From positions 124,001 through 188,000 of the forward strand of contig NZ_CDWI01000001.1 in assembly GCF_001049495.1 (NCBI RefSeq): 64,000 nucleotides of DNA, written 5' to 3'. A model generated the notes under the pieces. The model ran no database searches. It was given only the letters and a program-made list of their open reading frames with translations, and had not been told where the DNA came from. Source of the stretch: Microbacterium sp. 3J1. GTDB taxonomy: Bacteria > Actinomycetota > Actinomycetes > Actinomycetales > Microbacteriaceae. Positions 27,489 to 35,671 of this stretch are shown here, in pieces. Within the stretch, counting starts at the first letter, position 1; every line of letters begins with the position of its first letter. Both the position numbers and the translations under genes were made by a program.

Positions 27489-29219
27489 CTATCTCGAGAT
27501 ACGTGATGGGTTCGGTACGGCGTCGAGGAGCTCGACCGTGTACGGGTCCTCCGGATGCTGCAGCACCTGGGACGTCTCGCCGCGCTCGACGACACGTCCG
27601 CTGTTGAGCACGAGGATGTTCTCGGTGACGAGGCGCGCGCTCAGCAGGTCGTGCGTGATGTAGAGCATGCTGATGCCCCAGCGCTCCCGCAGGTCCTCGA
27701 GGAGCGCCAGCACTCCGGCGCGGAGCGAGACGTCGAGCATCGACACCGGCTCGTCGGCGATCAGCACCTGCGGGTCGCTCGCGAGCGCCCGGGCGATCAC
27801 GACGCGCTGCCGCTGACCGCCGGAGAGCTGGTGCGGGAGCTTCGCCGCGAACTGCTCGACGGGCGTCAGACCGACCGTCTCGAGCAGTTCGAGCACGCGG
27901 GCCCTCGCCTCGTCGCCGCGCAGCTTCGTGTAGTTGCGGATCGGGCGGCTGAGCGCGTACTCGACCGTGTGCAGCGGGTTCAGGGCCGCGTACGGATCCT
28001 GGAACACCATCTGCACGTCCTTGCGGAGGTCGCGCAGGCCCGTGCGGCGCAGCGACGCGACGTCGACGTCGCCGAAGCGCACCGTGCCCTCGGTCGGCTT
28101 CTCGACGCCCGTGATGAGCTTCGCCAGCGTCGACTTGCCGGAGCCGGAGGCGCCGACGAGCGCGAGGGCCTCGCCCGGCTCCAGACGGAAGGACACGTCG
28201 TCCACCGCGGTCACGGGCTGCTCCCCGCGGCGCGGGGCCGGGTAGCGCTTCGACACGCCCTCGACCACGATCGCGGCATCGGCCCGGCGCGTGTCCCGCT
28301 GCGACACCGTGGGCAGCGTCTCGGTGAGGTCGGTGCGAGTGCGTCCCTCACGCCGTCGGGTGCCGAGGTCGACGAATCCGGGGATCGAGATGGACTCGGC
28401 CCGCGGGTCGGCGTAGTGGCTCAGCAGCATCCGCGTGTACTCGTCCTGCGGGCGCTGCAGGATGTCGAGGCTCGGCGCGTCCTCGACGATGCGCCCCTCG
28501 TGCATGACCATCACCCGGTCGGTCGCCTCGAGCACGATTCCGAGGTCGTGGCTGATGAGGATCGCCGTGAAGTGCTCGGAGCGCTGGAGATCCTTGATGG
28601 TGTCCATCACCGCGTGCTGCACGAGCACGTCGAGCGCCGTGGTCGGCTCGTCGAACACCATGAGCTGCGGCTCCAGCGAGAGGGCGAGCGCGATGGACGC
28701 GCGCTGGCGCATGCCGCCCGACAGCTCGCTGGGATACCGTGCCAGCACCGCGGGGTCGAGGCCGACCTTCGCGACGAGCTCCCGCGCGCGGGCCTCCCTG
28801 GCATCGCGGGCGACGTGTCCGTGCGCCGCGAAGATGTCCTGGAAGTGGGTGCCGATCGTGCGCACCGGGTTCAGCGCGTTCATGCCCGACTGCAGCACCA
28901 TCGCGAATCCGCCCTGGCGCTGGCGGCGCAGCTCCTCGGCATCCAGCTCGCGGATGTCGCGACCGCCGAAGAGGATTCGTCCGTCGCTGATGCGGGCCGG
29001 GGGCTTCTGCAGCCGCGTGAGGGCGAAGCCCAGCGTGGACTTGCCCGAGCCCGATTCGCCGACGAGCCCGACGAACTCGCCCCGCCGCAGCGTGAACGAC
29101 ACGTTCTCGACAGCCGTGACCGGGGTCGTGCCCGGAGAGGCGTACTCGACGGACAGGCCCTGGACGTCGAGCAGGACGTCGTCTTCGGCTCTGGGGGTGC
29201 TCGCGGTCATGGCGCTCAT
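27489..29219 (-). CDS. Oligopeptide/oligosaccharide-type ABC transporter ATPase (fused DppD-DppF)
   Basis: 576 residues containing two complete ABC units in one chain, each with a GESGSGKST- or GASGSGKST-type Walker A, LSGGMRQR or LSGGQRQR signature and Walker B, and each with an oligopeptide-permease C-terminal extension. This replaces the usual two separate ATPases. The ATG at 29219 overlaps the upstream permease stop (ATGA) and follows GGGAAGGG. Its position with a GH1 enzyme and a LacI regulator points to beta-linked oligosaccharides rather than peptides (inference). Confidence 0.9.
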   Translation of the reverse strand: MSAMTASTPRAEDDVLLDVQGLSVEYASPGTTPVTAVENVSFTLRRGEFVGLVGESGSGKSTLGFALTRLQKPPARISDGRILFGGRDIRELDAEELRRQRQGGFAMVLQSGMNALNPVRTIGTHFQDIFAAHGHVARDAREARARELVAKVGLDPAVLARYPSELSGGMRQRASIALALSLEPQLMVFDEPTTALDVLVQHAVMDTIKDLQRSEHFTAILISHDLGIVLEATDRVMVMHEGRIVEDAPSLDILQRPQDEYTRMLLSHYADPRAESISIPGFVDLGTRRREGRTRTDLTETLPTVSQRDTRRADAAIVVEGVSKRYPAPRRGEQPVTAVDDVSFRLEPGEALALVGASGSGKSTLAKLITGVEKPTEGTVRFGDVDVASLRRTGLRDLRKDVQMVFQDPYAALNPLHTVEYALSRPIRNYTKLRGDEARARVLELLETVGLTPVEQFAAKLPHQLSGGQRQRVVIARALASDPQVLIADEPVSMLDVSLRAGVLALLEDLRERWGISMLYITHDLLSARLVTENILVLNSGRVVERGETSQVLQHPEDPYTVELLDAVPNPSRISR

Positions 29220-30130
29220 CGTCCCTTCCCTTCTCGCAGGCGCGGATTGGAGATTCCGTCCACGCCGAAGTTGATGAGTGTGAGGCTCAGCGCCAGCAGC
29301 GCGATGCAGAGACCGGGGGCGAACAGCAGCAGCCACTGCCCGGTGAGCAGCGAGTTCGAGTTCTGCGCCCAGTAGAGCATCGTGCCCCAGCTGACGATGC
29401 TGGAGTCGCCGAGGCCGAGGAACTCCAGTCCCGCCTCGGCGAGGATCGCCGCGGTCGCCGCCCCGAAGAGCGTGCCGGCGATGATCGAGGTCATGTTCGG
29501 CAGGATCTCGCGGAACACGATGCGCGCCCGACTGTCACCCGAGAACTGCGCCGAGGTGACGAAGTCGTTGCCCCGGAGCGACTGGGTCTGGCTGCGCAGC
29601 ACTCGTGCGCCCCAGGCCCAGCCGGTCACGACGATGACCGCGATGATCATGAGGATGCCGCCGTTCTGCAGGTACGCGGCGATCACGATCATGAGCGGGA
29701 GGCCCGGGATCACGAGGAAGAGGTTCACGATGAACCCGACGACCTCTCCGAGGAAGCCCCGCATGTACCCCCAGCTGAGGCCGATCAGCACGGCCACGAT
29801 CGTCGACAGGATGCCGGCGGCGAGGCCGACGAGCAGACTGATCTGCGATCCGTAGATCAACTGGCTCAGGACGTCCTCCCCCGCGGCCGTGGTGCCGAGC
29901 CAGTGCGCGGGCGAGGCGTCGGCGTTGCGTTCGAACGAGTTGTCCTTCGGCCCGTAGGGCGCGAGCAGCGGAGCGAACACCGCGACCAGCACGAACAGGC
30001 CGAGGATGATGAGGCCGAGACGCGCCTTGCCGTTCGACCACAGCGTGCCGACCATGCGGCCGAACGAGCGCCACGGACTGGGAGCCGCGATGCGGTCGGA
30101 GGGAACCTTGACGTTCATGGTGGAGGTCAT
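29216..30130 (-). CDS. DppC-type ABC transporter permease
   Basis: 304-residue permease of the dipeptide/oligopeptide class with an N-terminal cytoplasmic stretch, the DppC-typical LAPYGPKDNSFERNADASPAHWLGT segment with LGTTAAGEDVLSQLIYG, and the EAA loop DFVTSAQFSGDSRARIVFREILPN. The ATG at 30130 overlaps the stop of the preceding permease gene by four bases (ATGA), fixing the start. Pairs with the DppB-type permease. Confidence 0.92.
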   Translation of the reverse strand: MTSTMNVKVPSDRIAAPSPWRSFGRMVGTLWSNGKARLGLIILGLFVLVAVFAPLLAPYGPKDNSFERNADASPAHWLGTTAAGEDVLSQLIYGSQISLLVGLAAGILSTIVAVLIGLSWGYMRGFLGEVVGFIVNLFLVIPGLPLMIVIAAYLQNGGILMIIAVIVVTGWAWGARVLRSQTQSLRGNDFVTSAQFSGDSRARIVFREILPNMTSIIAGTLFGAATAAILAEAGLEFLGLGDSSIVSWGTMLYWAQNSNSLLTGQWLLLFAPGLCIALLALSLTLINFGVDGISNPRLREGKGR

Positions 30131-31107
30131 CGGCGAGTCCTCGGGTCGAGTACCCCGTAGAGGATGTCCACGAGGAAGTTGGCGACGAGCACGCTGACGG
30201 TGATCATCAGGAAGAGCGCCTGCATGAGCGGGTAGTCCTGCCCGATCACGGCGTTGAAGAGGAGGTATCCGATACCGGGGTACTGGAACACCTGCTCCAC
30301 GAGGATGGATCCGCCGACCACGCCGCCGAGCGTGAGCCCGAAGCCCGTGAGGTTCGGCAGGATCGCATTGCGTGCGGCGTACCGCAGGGCGATGGTGCGG
30401 CCGTGGAGGCCGTTCGCCTCGGCGAAGGTCACGTAGTCCTCGCCGAGCGTGTTGATCATGGCGTTGCGCATGCCGATGATCCATCCGCCGAGCGATGTCA
30501 GCAGAATCGTCAGTGCGGGGAGCACCGCATGCTGCAGGAGGTCGCCGATGAACTCCCAGGTGAAGCCGGGGGTCGTCGTCGCGGAGTACGCGCCCGTGGT
30601 CGGGAACCAGTGCAGCACGTATCCGAGGAAGAACAGCAGCAGCAGTGCGGTCCAGAAGTACGGGAAGGTGCTGAGGAACGAGCCGGTCAGCGTCGGCAGC
30701 GAGTCGAGCCACGTGCCGCGGCGCCATGCGGCGGCGACGCCGATCAGCGTGCCGATCACGAACGCGAGGATCGTGACGATGCCGACCAGGCCGATCGTGT
30801 ACGGCAGAGCGGTGGAGACCATGCTCGACACGCTCTGCGGGTAGAACGTGTAGGAGACGCCGAAGTCGAGCCGGACGACCTGACCGAGGTAGGCCACGTA
30901 CTGGTCCCACATCGAGCCGGTCGGGACTCCGAGCTGGGCCTCGATGGCGGCGCGCGTCGCGTCGGACACGGGGCCGTTCTGCGCGAGCTTCGCGATCGCG
31001 GCATCGGCCGGCGACCCCGGCATCAGGCGTGGGAGGAAGAAGTTCAGCGTGATCGCCGCCCACAGCGTGAGCACGAACAGGCCGACCTTCTGGAGGACGT
31101 ACTTCAT
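30127..31107 (-). CDS. DppB-type ABC transporter permease
   Basis: 326 residues and six predicted membrane helices. It opens with the family N-terminus (LQKVGLFVLTLWAAITLNFFLPRLMPGSP) and has the EAA loop DYVTFAEANGLHGRTIALRYAARNAILPN. The start overlaps the binding-protein stop by four bases (ATGA). Second gene of the operon. Confidence 0.92.
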   Translation of the reverse strand: MKYVLQKVGLFVLTLWAAITLNFFLPRLMPGSPADAAIAKLAQNGPVSDATRAAIEAQLGVPTGSMWDQYVAYLGQVVRLDFGVSYTFYPQSVSSMVSTALPYTIGLVGIVTILAFVIGTLIGVAAAWRRGTWLDSLPTLTGSFLSTFPYFWTALLLLFFLGYVLHWFPTTGAYSATTTPGFTWEFIGDLLQHAVLPALTILLTSLGGWIIGMRNAMINTLGEDYVTFAEANGLHGRTIALRYAARNAILPNLTGFGLTLGGVVGGSILVEQVFQYPGIGYLLFNAVIGQDYPLMQALFLMITVSVLVANFLVDILYGVLDPRTRR

Positions 31108-32768
31108 CGGTCATCCTCCTTCACGCGCTCCAGCTCGGTGAAGATGAGCAGCGGCGCCGAGTCGTAGTTCTGGGGGATCATGTAGGGGTCGTCCTGGCTG
31201 GGCCAGCCGGTGAATTTGGAGTCGTTGAAGAGTCCCCAGATGCCGCCGTAGTACATCCCGATCACCGGCATCTCCTCGTAGACGATGCCCTGGAGCTCGT
31301 GCACGATCTCGGTCTGACGGGCGGGGTCGACCGTCTCGCGGTACTCCGCGAGCAGCGCGTCGGCCTCGTCGGACCGGTAGCGCTCGAAGTTGTTCGCCGT
31401 GGCCTCGCCGGACGGGACGTAGAACTCGCTGGAGAGCAGGTTGTTGTACGCCTGGTACGGGTCACCGCCGCCCATGCCGCCGATCGCGACCTCGAAGTCG
31501 CCGTTGCTGATCGCGCTCTGGTACCCCGCCGGCTGCGGGAGCTTCAGTGTGACCTTCACCCCGACCTCGGCGAGCTGCCGCTGCACCGTCTGCGCGGCCC
31601 GGGTCCAGTCGGAGTAGCCGTTGGCGGTGGTGAGCGCGAACTCGAGCTGCTCCCCGTCGGGGCCGACGAGACGGTCGCCGTCGAGGGTGTAGCCCGCCTC
31701 CGCGAAGGCCGCGAGCGCGGCATCCGCATCCTGCGTCAGCATCCCGCCGTCGGGGATGCTCGGGTCGAGGTACTTCTCCTGGTTGGGGAGGATAAGACCG
31801 GTCTGACCGGCCGGCTCCATGTACCCCTCGGAGGCCGTTTCGGCGATCTCCTCGCGATCGAGGGCGAGGGCGATGCCGCGACGGACGTTCACGTCGTCGA
31901 ACGGCGCCACCTCGAGGTTGGGCATCAGGGCGATCACGCCTCCCGGCGGGAACCACCATGTGTTGTCCGGACTCGCGGCGCCCCAGGTGCCCTCGACGTC
32001 CGAGATGAACGAGTACGACCAGTCGTAGCCGCGCGTGACGGTGTCGAGCTGCGTGTTCGTGGCCGGGAGGATGATGTGCTCGATCTCGATCGAGTCGGCC
32101 TGCCAGTAGTCGGGATTCCTGTCCATCGAGTACTGCTGGTCGTTGTAGTTGCCGAGCACGAAGGGGCCGGTGCCGACCGGCTCCTCGTTGCGGTATGTGC
32201 CCGGGTCCTCGACGTCGCTCCACAGGTGCTCGGGGACGATCATGGTGAGACCCAGGACCGTCAGCGAGGGGGCGTCATCGCCCTGCAGGTGCATGATGAC
32301 GTCGTCGCCGTCGGTCTCGACGGACTCGAGGTGCTGCCACGCGCCCTTGATGTCGAGCGAGGGGTTGTCCTTCAGCAGCTGGAACGTGAACGCGACGTCG
32401 TCGGGAGTCAGCTTCTCGCCGTCGCTCCACTCGACGTCGTCGCGGATCGTCATGACGATCGTGCGCGCGTCGGGCTGGGTCCACTCGCTGGCCAGCCACG
32501 GGTTGAGGGTGTTGTCGAGCGGGTTCACCAGGATCAGCGGCTCGTAGATCCACCGCGACGCCGTGCGCGTGTTGGTGAGGTACGGGTTGAAGTTCCGGGT
32601 GAAGAACGGATTCCCCTTGTCGGCGTTGATCAGCATCGTGTCGTCGCCGATCGACGGATCGGGCTGCGAGCTGATCTGGATGCTGCAGCCGCTGAGCACG
32701 ACGGCCGCAGCCGCCAACCCTACGATCGCGGCTCTCCGCCAGCGCCGGAGCATGTGCGTCTTCGCCAC
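31104..32768 (-). CDS. Family 5 substrate-binding lipoprotein (probable cello-/beta-oligosaccharide type)
   Basis: 554-residue extracytoplasmic binding protein. The signal ends in VVLSGC (Cys about 27). Family 5 (DppA/OppA) features include TIRDDVEWSDGEKLTPDDVAFTFQLL and EEPVGTGPFVLGNY. The C-terminal YYGGIWGLFNDSKFTGWPSQDDPY block resembles the cellobiose-binding members of this family, fitting the adjacent GH1 gene. The GTG at 32768 follows GAGGTGG. First gene of the operon, downstream of a promoter with an embedded palindrome. Confidence 0.88.
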   Translation of the reverse strand: MAKTHMLRRWRRAAIVGLAAAAVVLSGCSIQISSQPDPSIGDDTMLINADKGNPFFTRNFNPYLTNTRTASRWIYEPLILVNPLDNTLNPWLASEWTQPDARTIVMTIRDDVEWSDGEKLTPDDVAFTFQLLKDNPSLDIKGAWQHLESVETDGDDVIMHLQGDDAPSLTVLGLTMIVPEHLWSDVEDPGTYRNEEPVGTGPFVLGNYNDQQYSMDRNPDYWQADSIEIEHIILPATNTQLDTVTRGYDWSYSFISDVEGTWGAASPDNTWWFPPGGVIALMPNLEVAPFDDVNVRRGIALALDREEIAETASEGYMEPAGQTGLILPNQEKYLDPSIPDGGMLTQDADAALAAFAEAGYTLDGDRLVGPDGEQLEFALTTANGYSDWTRAAQTVQRQLAEVGVKVTLKLPQPAGYQSAISNGDFEVAIGGMGGGDPYQAYNNLLSSEFYVPSGEATANNFERYRSDEADALLAEYRETVDPARQTEIVHELQGIVYEEMPVIGMYYGGIWGLFNDSKFTGWPSQDDPYMIPQNYDSAPLLIFTELERVKEDDR

Positions 32769-32845
32769 GCTGCCACCTCATGTCGTCTGTGTCATGAAGG
32801 AGGTCCCGCCGTTCGGGACACTCCGCGGCCACGGCCGCATGACCG

Positions 32846-32875
32846 ATTGTAAGCGCATACATTTTGGGACCGCAA
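32846..32875 (-). promoter_or_regulatory. Promoter with embedded LacI-type operator for the oligosaccharide operon
   Basis: On the minus strand, TTGCGG (32870-32875) and TACAAT (32846-32851) are 18 bases apart. Between and over the -10 lies TGTATGCGCTTACA (32848-32861), a near-perfect inverted repeat with central GCGC typical of LacI-family sites. A bound repressor would exclude RNA polymerase. The neighbouring LacI gene (32912-34018) is the likely binder. Confidence 0.7.
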
Positions 32876-32911
32876 CCCCTCGTCACGGATGCGGAATGCC
32901 GGCATCCACCT

Positions 32912-34018
32912 CTACGAGGGTCGCTGCGAGCTCTCCCGGACGAGGATCTGCAGCGGAAGCCGCACCGTCATGGGCGACGAATCCGGCTGCTCGAGACGGC
33001 GTGCGAGCAGCTGGACGGCGGCCCGGCCCAGGTCGATCATCGGCTGCCGCACCGTGGTGAGCGCAGGCCGCGAGAGCGCCGCGGCCTCGATGCCGTCGAA
33101 GCCCGTGACGCGCACGTCGTGCGGCACGCGGATGCCGGCCGAGCGGAAGGCGTCGATCGCGCCGAGGGCCATCTGGTCGTTCGCCGCGATGAGCGCGGAC
33201 GGGACGCCTCGCGCGATGAGCTCCGCCGCGGCGCGGCGACCCGACGCGCGGGTGAAGTCGCCGCGGAGCAGCGTGACGTCGTCGAGCGCGATGCCCGCGT
33301 CGGCGATCGCGGCGGCGAAGCCCTCCCGGCGCTGAGCGCCGTCGGGGGAATCCTCGGGGCCGTCGAGATAGGCGAGATCGCCGCCGTCGGCCTGGGCGAT
33401 GACGAGCCGGGTGAGCTGGGTCATCGCCTCCGCATTGCTCACCGTGACGTGATCGTAGCTGTCGCCCCGAGGAGGACCCGAGAGCACGACCACGGGGATC
33501 CGCTGTGCGAGGCGCGCGAGCACATCGTCGGGGACGCTCTGCGCGAGCACCATCAGCCCGTCGACGCGGCCGGCGATGTCGCGCACGGTCTCTCGGGCGG
33601 GGTCGTCCCTCCCGACGCCGATCATCAGCACGAAGCCCCGCTTCCAGGCCTCGAGCTCCGCCCCGCGGAGCACCTCGTCGAGGAACAGCATGGTCGGCTG
33701 CGGGACCGCCGAGTCGGCGGTCTCCTGCTCGACCGTGAACGGCGGCGCCTCACCCCGGTCGTCGGCGAGCACATCGAGCAGCGGAGCGTCCTCGGACGCG
33801 TCGAATCCCGGGAAGTACAGTCCGAGCACGCCGGTACGACGCTCCGCGAGCCCGCGGGCGCTGCCGCTGGGCACGTAGCCGAGGGCTGCGACCGAGTCGA
33901 GCACGCGCTCCCGCGTGGCCGGGCGCACGGCATCCGGCTGCCGCAGGACGCGCGAGACGGTCGCGATCGACACTCCGGCACGCTCTGCGACGTCGTAGAC
34001 GGTCGCCTTCCTGGTCAC
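32912..34018 (-). CDS. LacI-family transcriptional regulator of the oligosaccharide operon
   Basis: 368 residues. The N-terminal VYDVAERAGVSIATVSRVLRQPD is the helix-turn-helix with hinge, followed by the sugar-sensing domain ending VTGFDGIEAAALSRPALTTVRQP. An insertion of about 25 residues near 70-95 (PLLDVLADDRGEAPPFTVEQE) lengthens it relative to typical members. The start is GTG at 34018 after AGGAGGAG. It is transcribed toward the operon and separated from it by the promoter-operator at 32846-32875. Confidence 0.9.
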   Translation of the reverse strand: MTRKATVYDVAERAGVSIATVSRVLRQPDAVRPATRERVLDSVAALGYVPSGSARGLAERRTGVLGLYFPGFDASEDAPLLDVLADDRGEAPPFTVEQETADSAVPQPTMLFLDEVLRGAELEAWKRGFVLMIGVGRDDPARETVRDIAGRVDGLMVLAQSVPDDVLARLAQRIPVVVLSGPPRGDSYDHVTVSNAEAMTQLTRLVIAQADGGDLAYLDGPEDSPDGAQRREGFAAAIADAGIALDDVTLLRGDFTRASGRRAAAELIARGVPSALIAANDQMALGAIDAFRSAGIRVPHDVRVTGFDGIEAAALSRPALTTVRQPMIDLGRAAVQLLARRLEQPDSSPMTVRLPLQILVRESSQRPS

Positions 34019-34190
34019 GCTCGCTCCTCCTGCATCCGGGCCGGGGTGGGTGTGCACCAGGGTAACCCGGCGCCGAGTCAGCGCCTGCGCGCACCTCGGA
34101 AGGCGATGTGCGCCTGCGAGGGCAGAATGCGTGGAATCCGGACGGGCGAAGCGCGATCGGACTCGCGAGGCGCGCAGCGTCGGGCCTGAG

Positions 34191-34808
34191 CTAGCAACGC
34201 GCGACCACCGATCCGTGGGGGCGCGTGCTGATCTCGCCGGAATCGCGGCCGCGGGTGGCCGTCGACACGACCTCGAAGCCGGCGTCCGCCAGGAGTACGG
34301 CGAGCGCGTCGGCCGACCAGAAGTACGCGGGCGCCACGGCGTGCGCGAACGGTTCGCGGGGTGCGCCGTCGAAGAACCCCATCAGGATGCTGCCCCGTGG
34401 CGCCAGGACACGGGCGAACTCGCTCAGCACCTCGGGCAGATCGGCCGGCGGGGTGTGGATCAGGGAGTACCACGCGAGGATGCCGCCGATCGAACCGTCT
34501 GCGACAGGCAGGTCGCGGAACGAACCGACGTCGAACCGGATGCCGCGGTGCCGCCGCCGTGCGGTCGAGATGAACTCCGTCGACAGGTCGATCCCCCGCG
34601 CCTCCCGCCCGCCTCGCGTCAGGAACTCGGTCCACTGCCCCGGCCCGCAGCCGGCATCCAGCAGCGGCCCCGTCGTGCTGTCGCACCAGGTCTCGATGAC
34701 CGCCGCGTCGCGCGCATCCATCTGCTCCAGTGCTCCGGCCACCTCGACGTACTCGGCGGCCCGGGCGTCGTAGGCGGCGGCGACGTCCGCATCAGAGCCG
34801 TCGCGCAT
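34191..34808 (-). CDS. Class I SAM-dependent methyltransferase
   Basis: 205 residues with the SAM-binding motif I LLDAGCGPGQWTEFL, an acidic residue after the second strand (GIDLSTEFI), motif II around GGILAWYSLIHTP, and a UbiE/Methyltransf_11-like layout. The substrate cannot be inferred. The ATG shares one base with the rsmI stop (TGATG), so translation is coupled to rsmI, yet no functional link is known. The 172 bases between its stop and the LacI start hold no gene I can support. Confidence 0.85.
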   Translation of the reverse strand: MRDGSDADVAAAYDARAAEYVEVAGALEQMDARDAAVIETWCDSTTGPLLDAGCGPGQWTEFLTRGGREARGIDLSTEFISTARRRHRGIRFDVGSFRDLPVADGSIGGILAWYSLIHTPPADLPEVLSEFARVLAPRGSILMGFFDGAPREPFAHAVAPAYFWSADALAVLLADAGFEVVSTATRGRDSGEISTRPHGSVVARC

Positions 34809-35623
34809 CAGCGTGCCGCGAGCGCGGCCTGATAGAGATCGCGGGACGACAGGCCGGTGGCTGCGGCGACCTCGGCGCACGCGTCCTTCAGACGGGTGCC
34901 GGACGCCACGACCTGCTGCACCTGCGCGAGCGCGTCCTCCGCCGAGGCCGCCCGGCGCGGAGCGCCCTCGACCACGACCACGACCTCGCCCTTGACACCC
35001 TCGGACGCCCATTCGGCGAGCTCGCCCGCCGTGCCGCGGCGCACCTCCTCGTAGAATTTGGTGAGCTCGCGGCACACGGCGATACGGCGGTCGTCGCCGA
35101 ACGCGACGCCCATGTCGACGAGCGTCGAGGCCAGGCGCGCGGGCGACTCGAAGAACACCATGGTGCGGGGTTCGGCGGCGAGCGCACGCAGCGTCGAGCG
35201 CCGCTCCCCCGGCTTGCGCGGCAGGAAGCCCTCGAACGTGAACCGGTCGGTCGGCAGGCCCGAGATCGCCAGCGCCATGAGCACGGCGCTCGGGCCGGGG
35301 ATCGCCGTCACCGTCACCCCCTGCGCCACGGCCTCGGCGACGAGCCCGTACCCGGGATCGCTGATCGCCGGCATCCCCGCGTCGCTCACGACCACCACGT
35401 CGGTCTCGAGCGCCAGCGCCGCGAGCTCCGCCGCCTTCTGCTTCTCGTTGTGGTCGTGCAGCGCGATCAGCCGCGGACGGTTCGCGATCTGCAGCGCCTG
35501 CAGCAGCCGCCCGGTGGTGCGCGTGTCCTCCGCGACGACGACCTCGGCGTTCTCCAGCACCTCGACGAGGCGGCGGGAGACATCCCCGAGGTTTCCGATC
35601 GGTGTCGCAGCGAGGATGATCAC
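34808..35623 (-). CDS. rsmI: 16S rRNA (cytidine1402-2'-O)-methyltransferase RsmI
   Basis: 271 residues, tetrapyrrole-methylase fold. Diagnostic blocks are ILAATPIGNLGDVSRR at the N-terminus, EDTRTTGRLLQAL, VVSDAGMPAISDPGYGLV and TAIPGPSAVLMALAISGLPTDRFTFEGFLPRK. It 2'-O-methylates C1402 in the 30S decoding centre. The GTG start has TAAGCT 6 bases upstream. It is divergent from the protein mannosyltransferase gene, an arrangement also found in mycobacteria. Confidence 0.95.
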   Translation of the reverse strand: MIILAATPIGNLGDVSRRLVEVLENAEVVVAEDTRTTGRLLQALQIANRPRLIALHDHNEKQKAAELAALALETDVVVVSDAGMPAISDPGYGLVAEAVAQGVTVTAIPGPSAVLMALAISGLPTDRFTFEGFLPRKPGERRSTLRALAAEPRTMVFFESPARLASTLVDMGVAFGDDRRIAVCRELTKFYEEVRRGTAGELAEWASEGVKGEVVVVVEGAPRRAASAEDALAQVQQVVASGTRLKDACAEVAAATGLSSRDLYQAALAAR

Positions 35624-35629
35624 CCGCCC

Positions 35630-35635
35630 AGCTTA
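35630..35635 (-). promoter_or_regulatory. -10 element of rsmI
   Basis: TAAGCT, exactly 6 bases before the GTG at 35623; no Shine-Dalgarno. Confidence 0.55.
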
Positions 35636-35659
35636 GGCGTGGCTCCGAAGGGCGTTGTC

Positions 35660-35665
35660 TAGGCT
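35660..35665 (+). promoter_or_regulatory. -10 element of the protein mannosyltransferase gene
   Basis: TAGGCT, exactly 6 bases before the GTG at 35672. The two divergent -10 elements are only 24 bases apart, so their promoters must overlap. Confidence 0.55.
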
Positions 35666-35671
35666 GGAGCG

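Noticed and set aside
27490..27501. TATCTCGAGATA palindrome as an operator for the GH1 gene
   Set aside because: It lies across the stop codon of the upstream ATPase within an operon and is not repeated elsewhere nearby, so a regulatory role is not supported.
34019..34190. A small gene in the 172-base gap between the LacI and methyltransferase genes
   Set aside because: No frame with a credible start, ribosome binding site and domain content was found.
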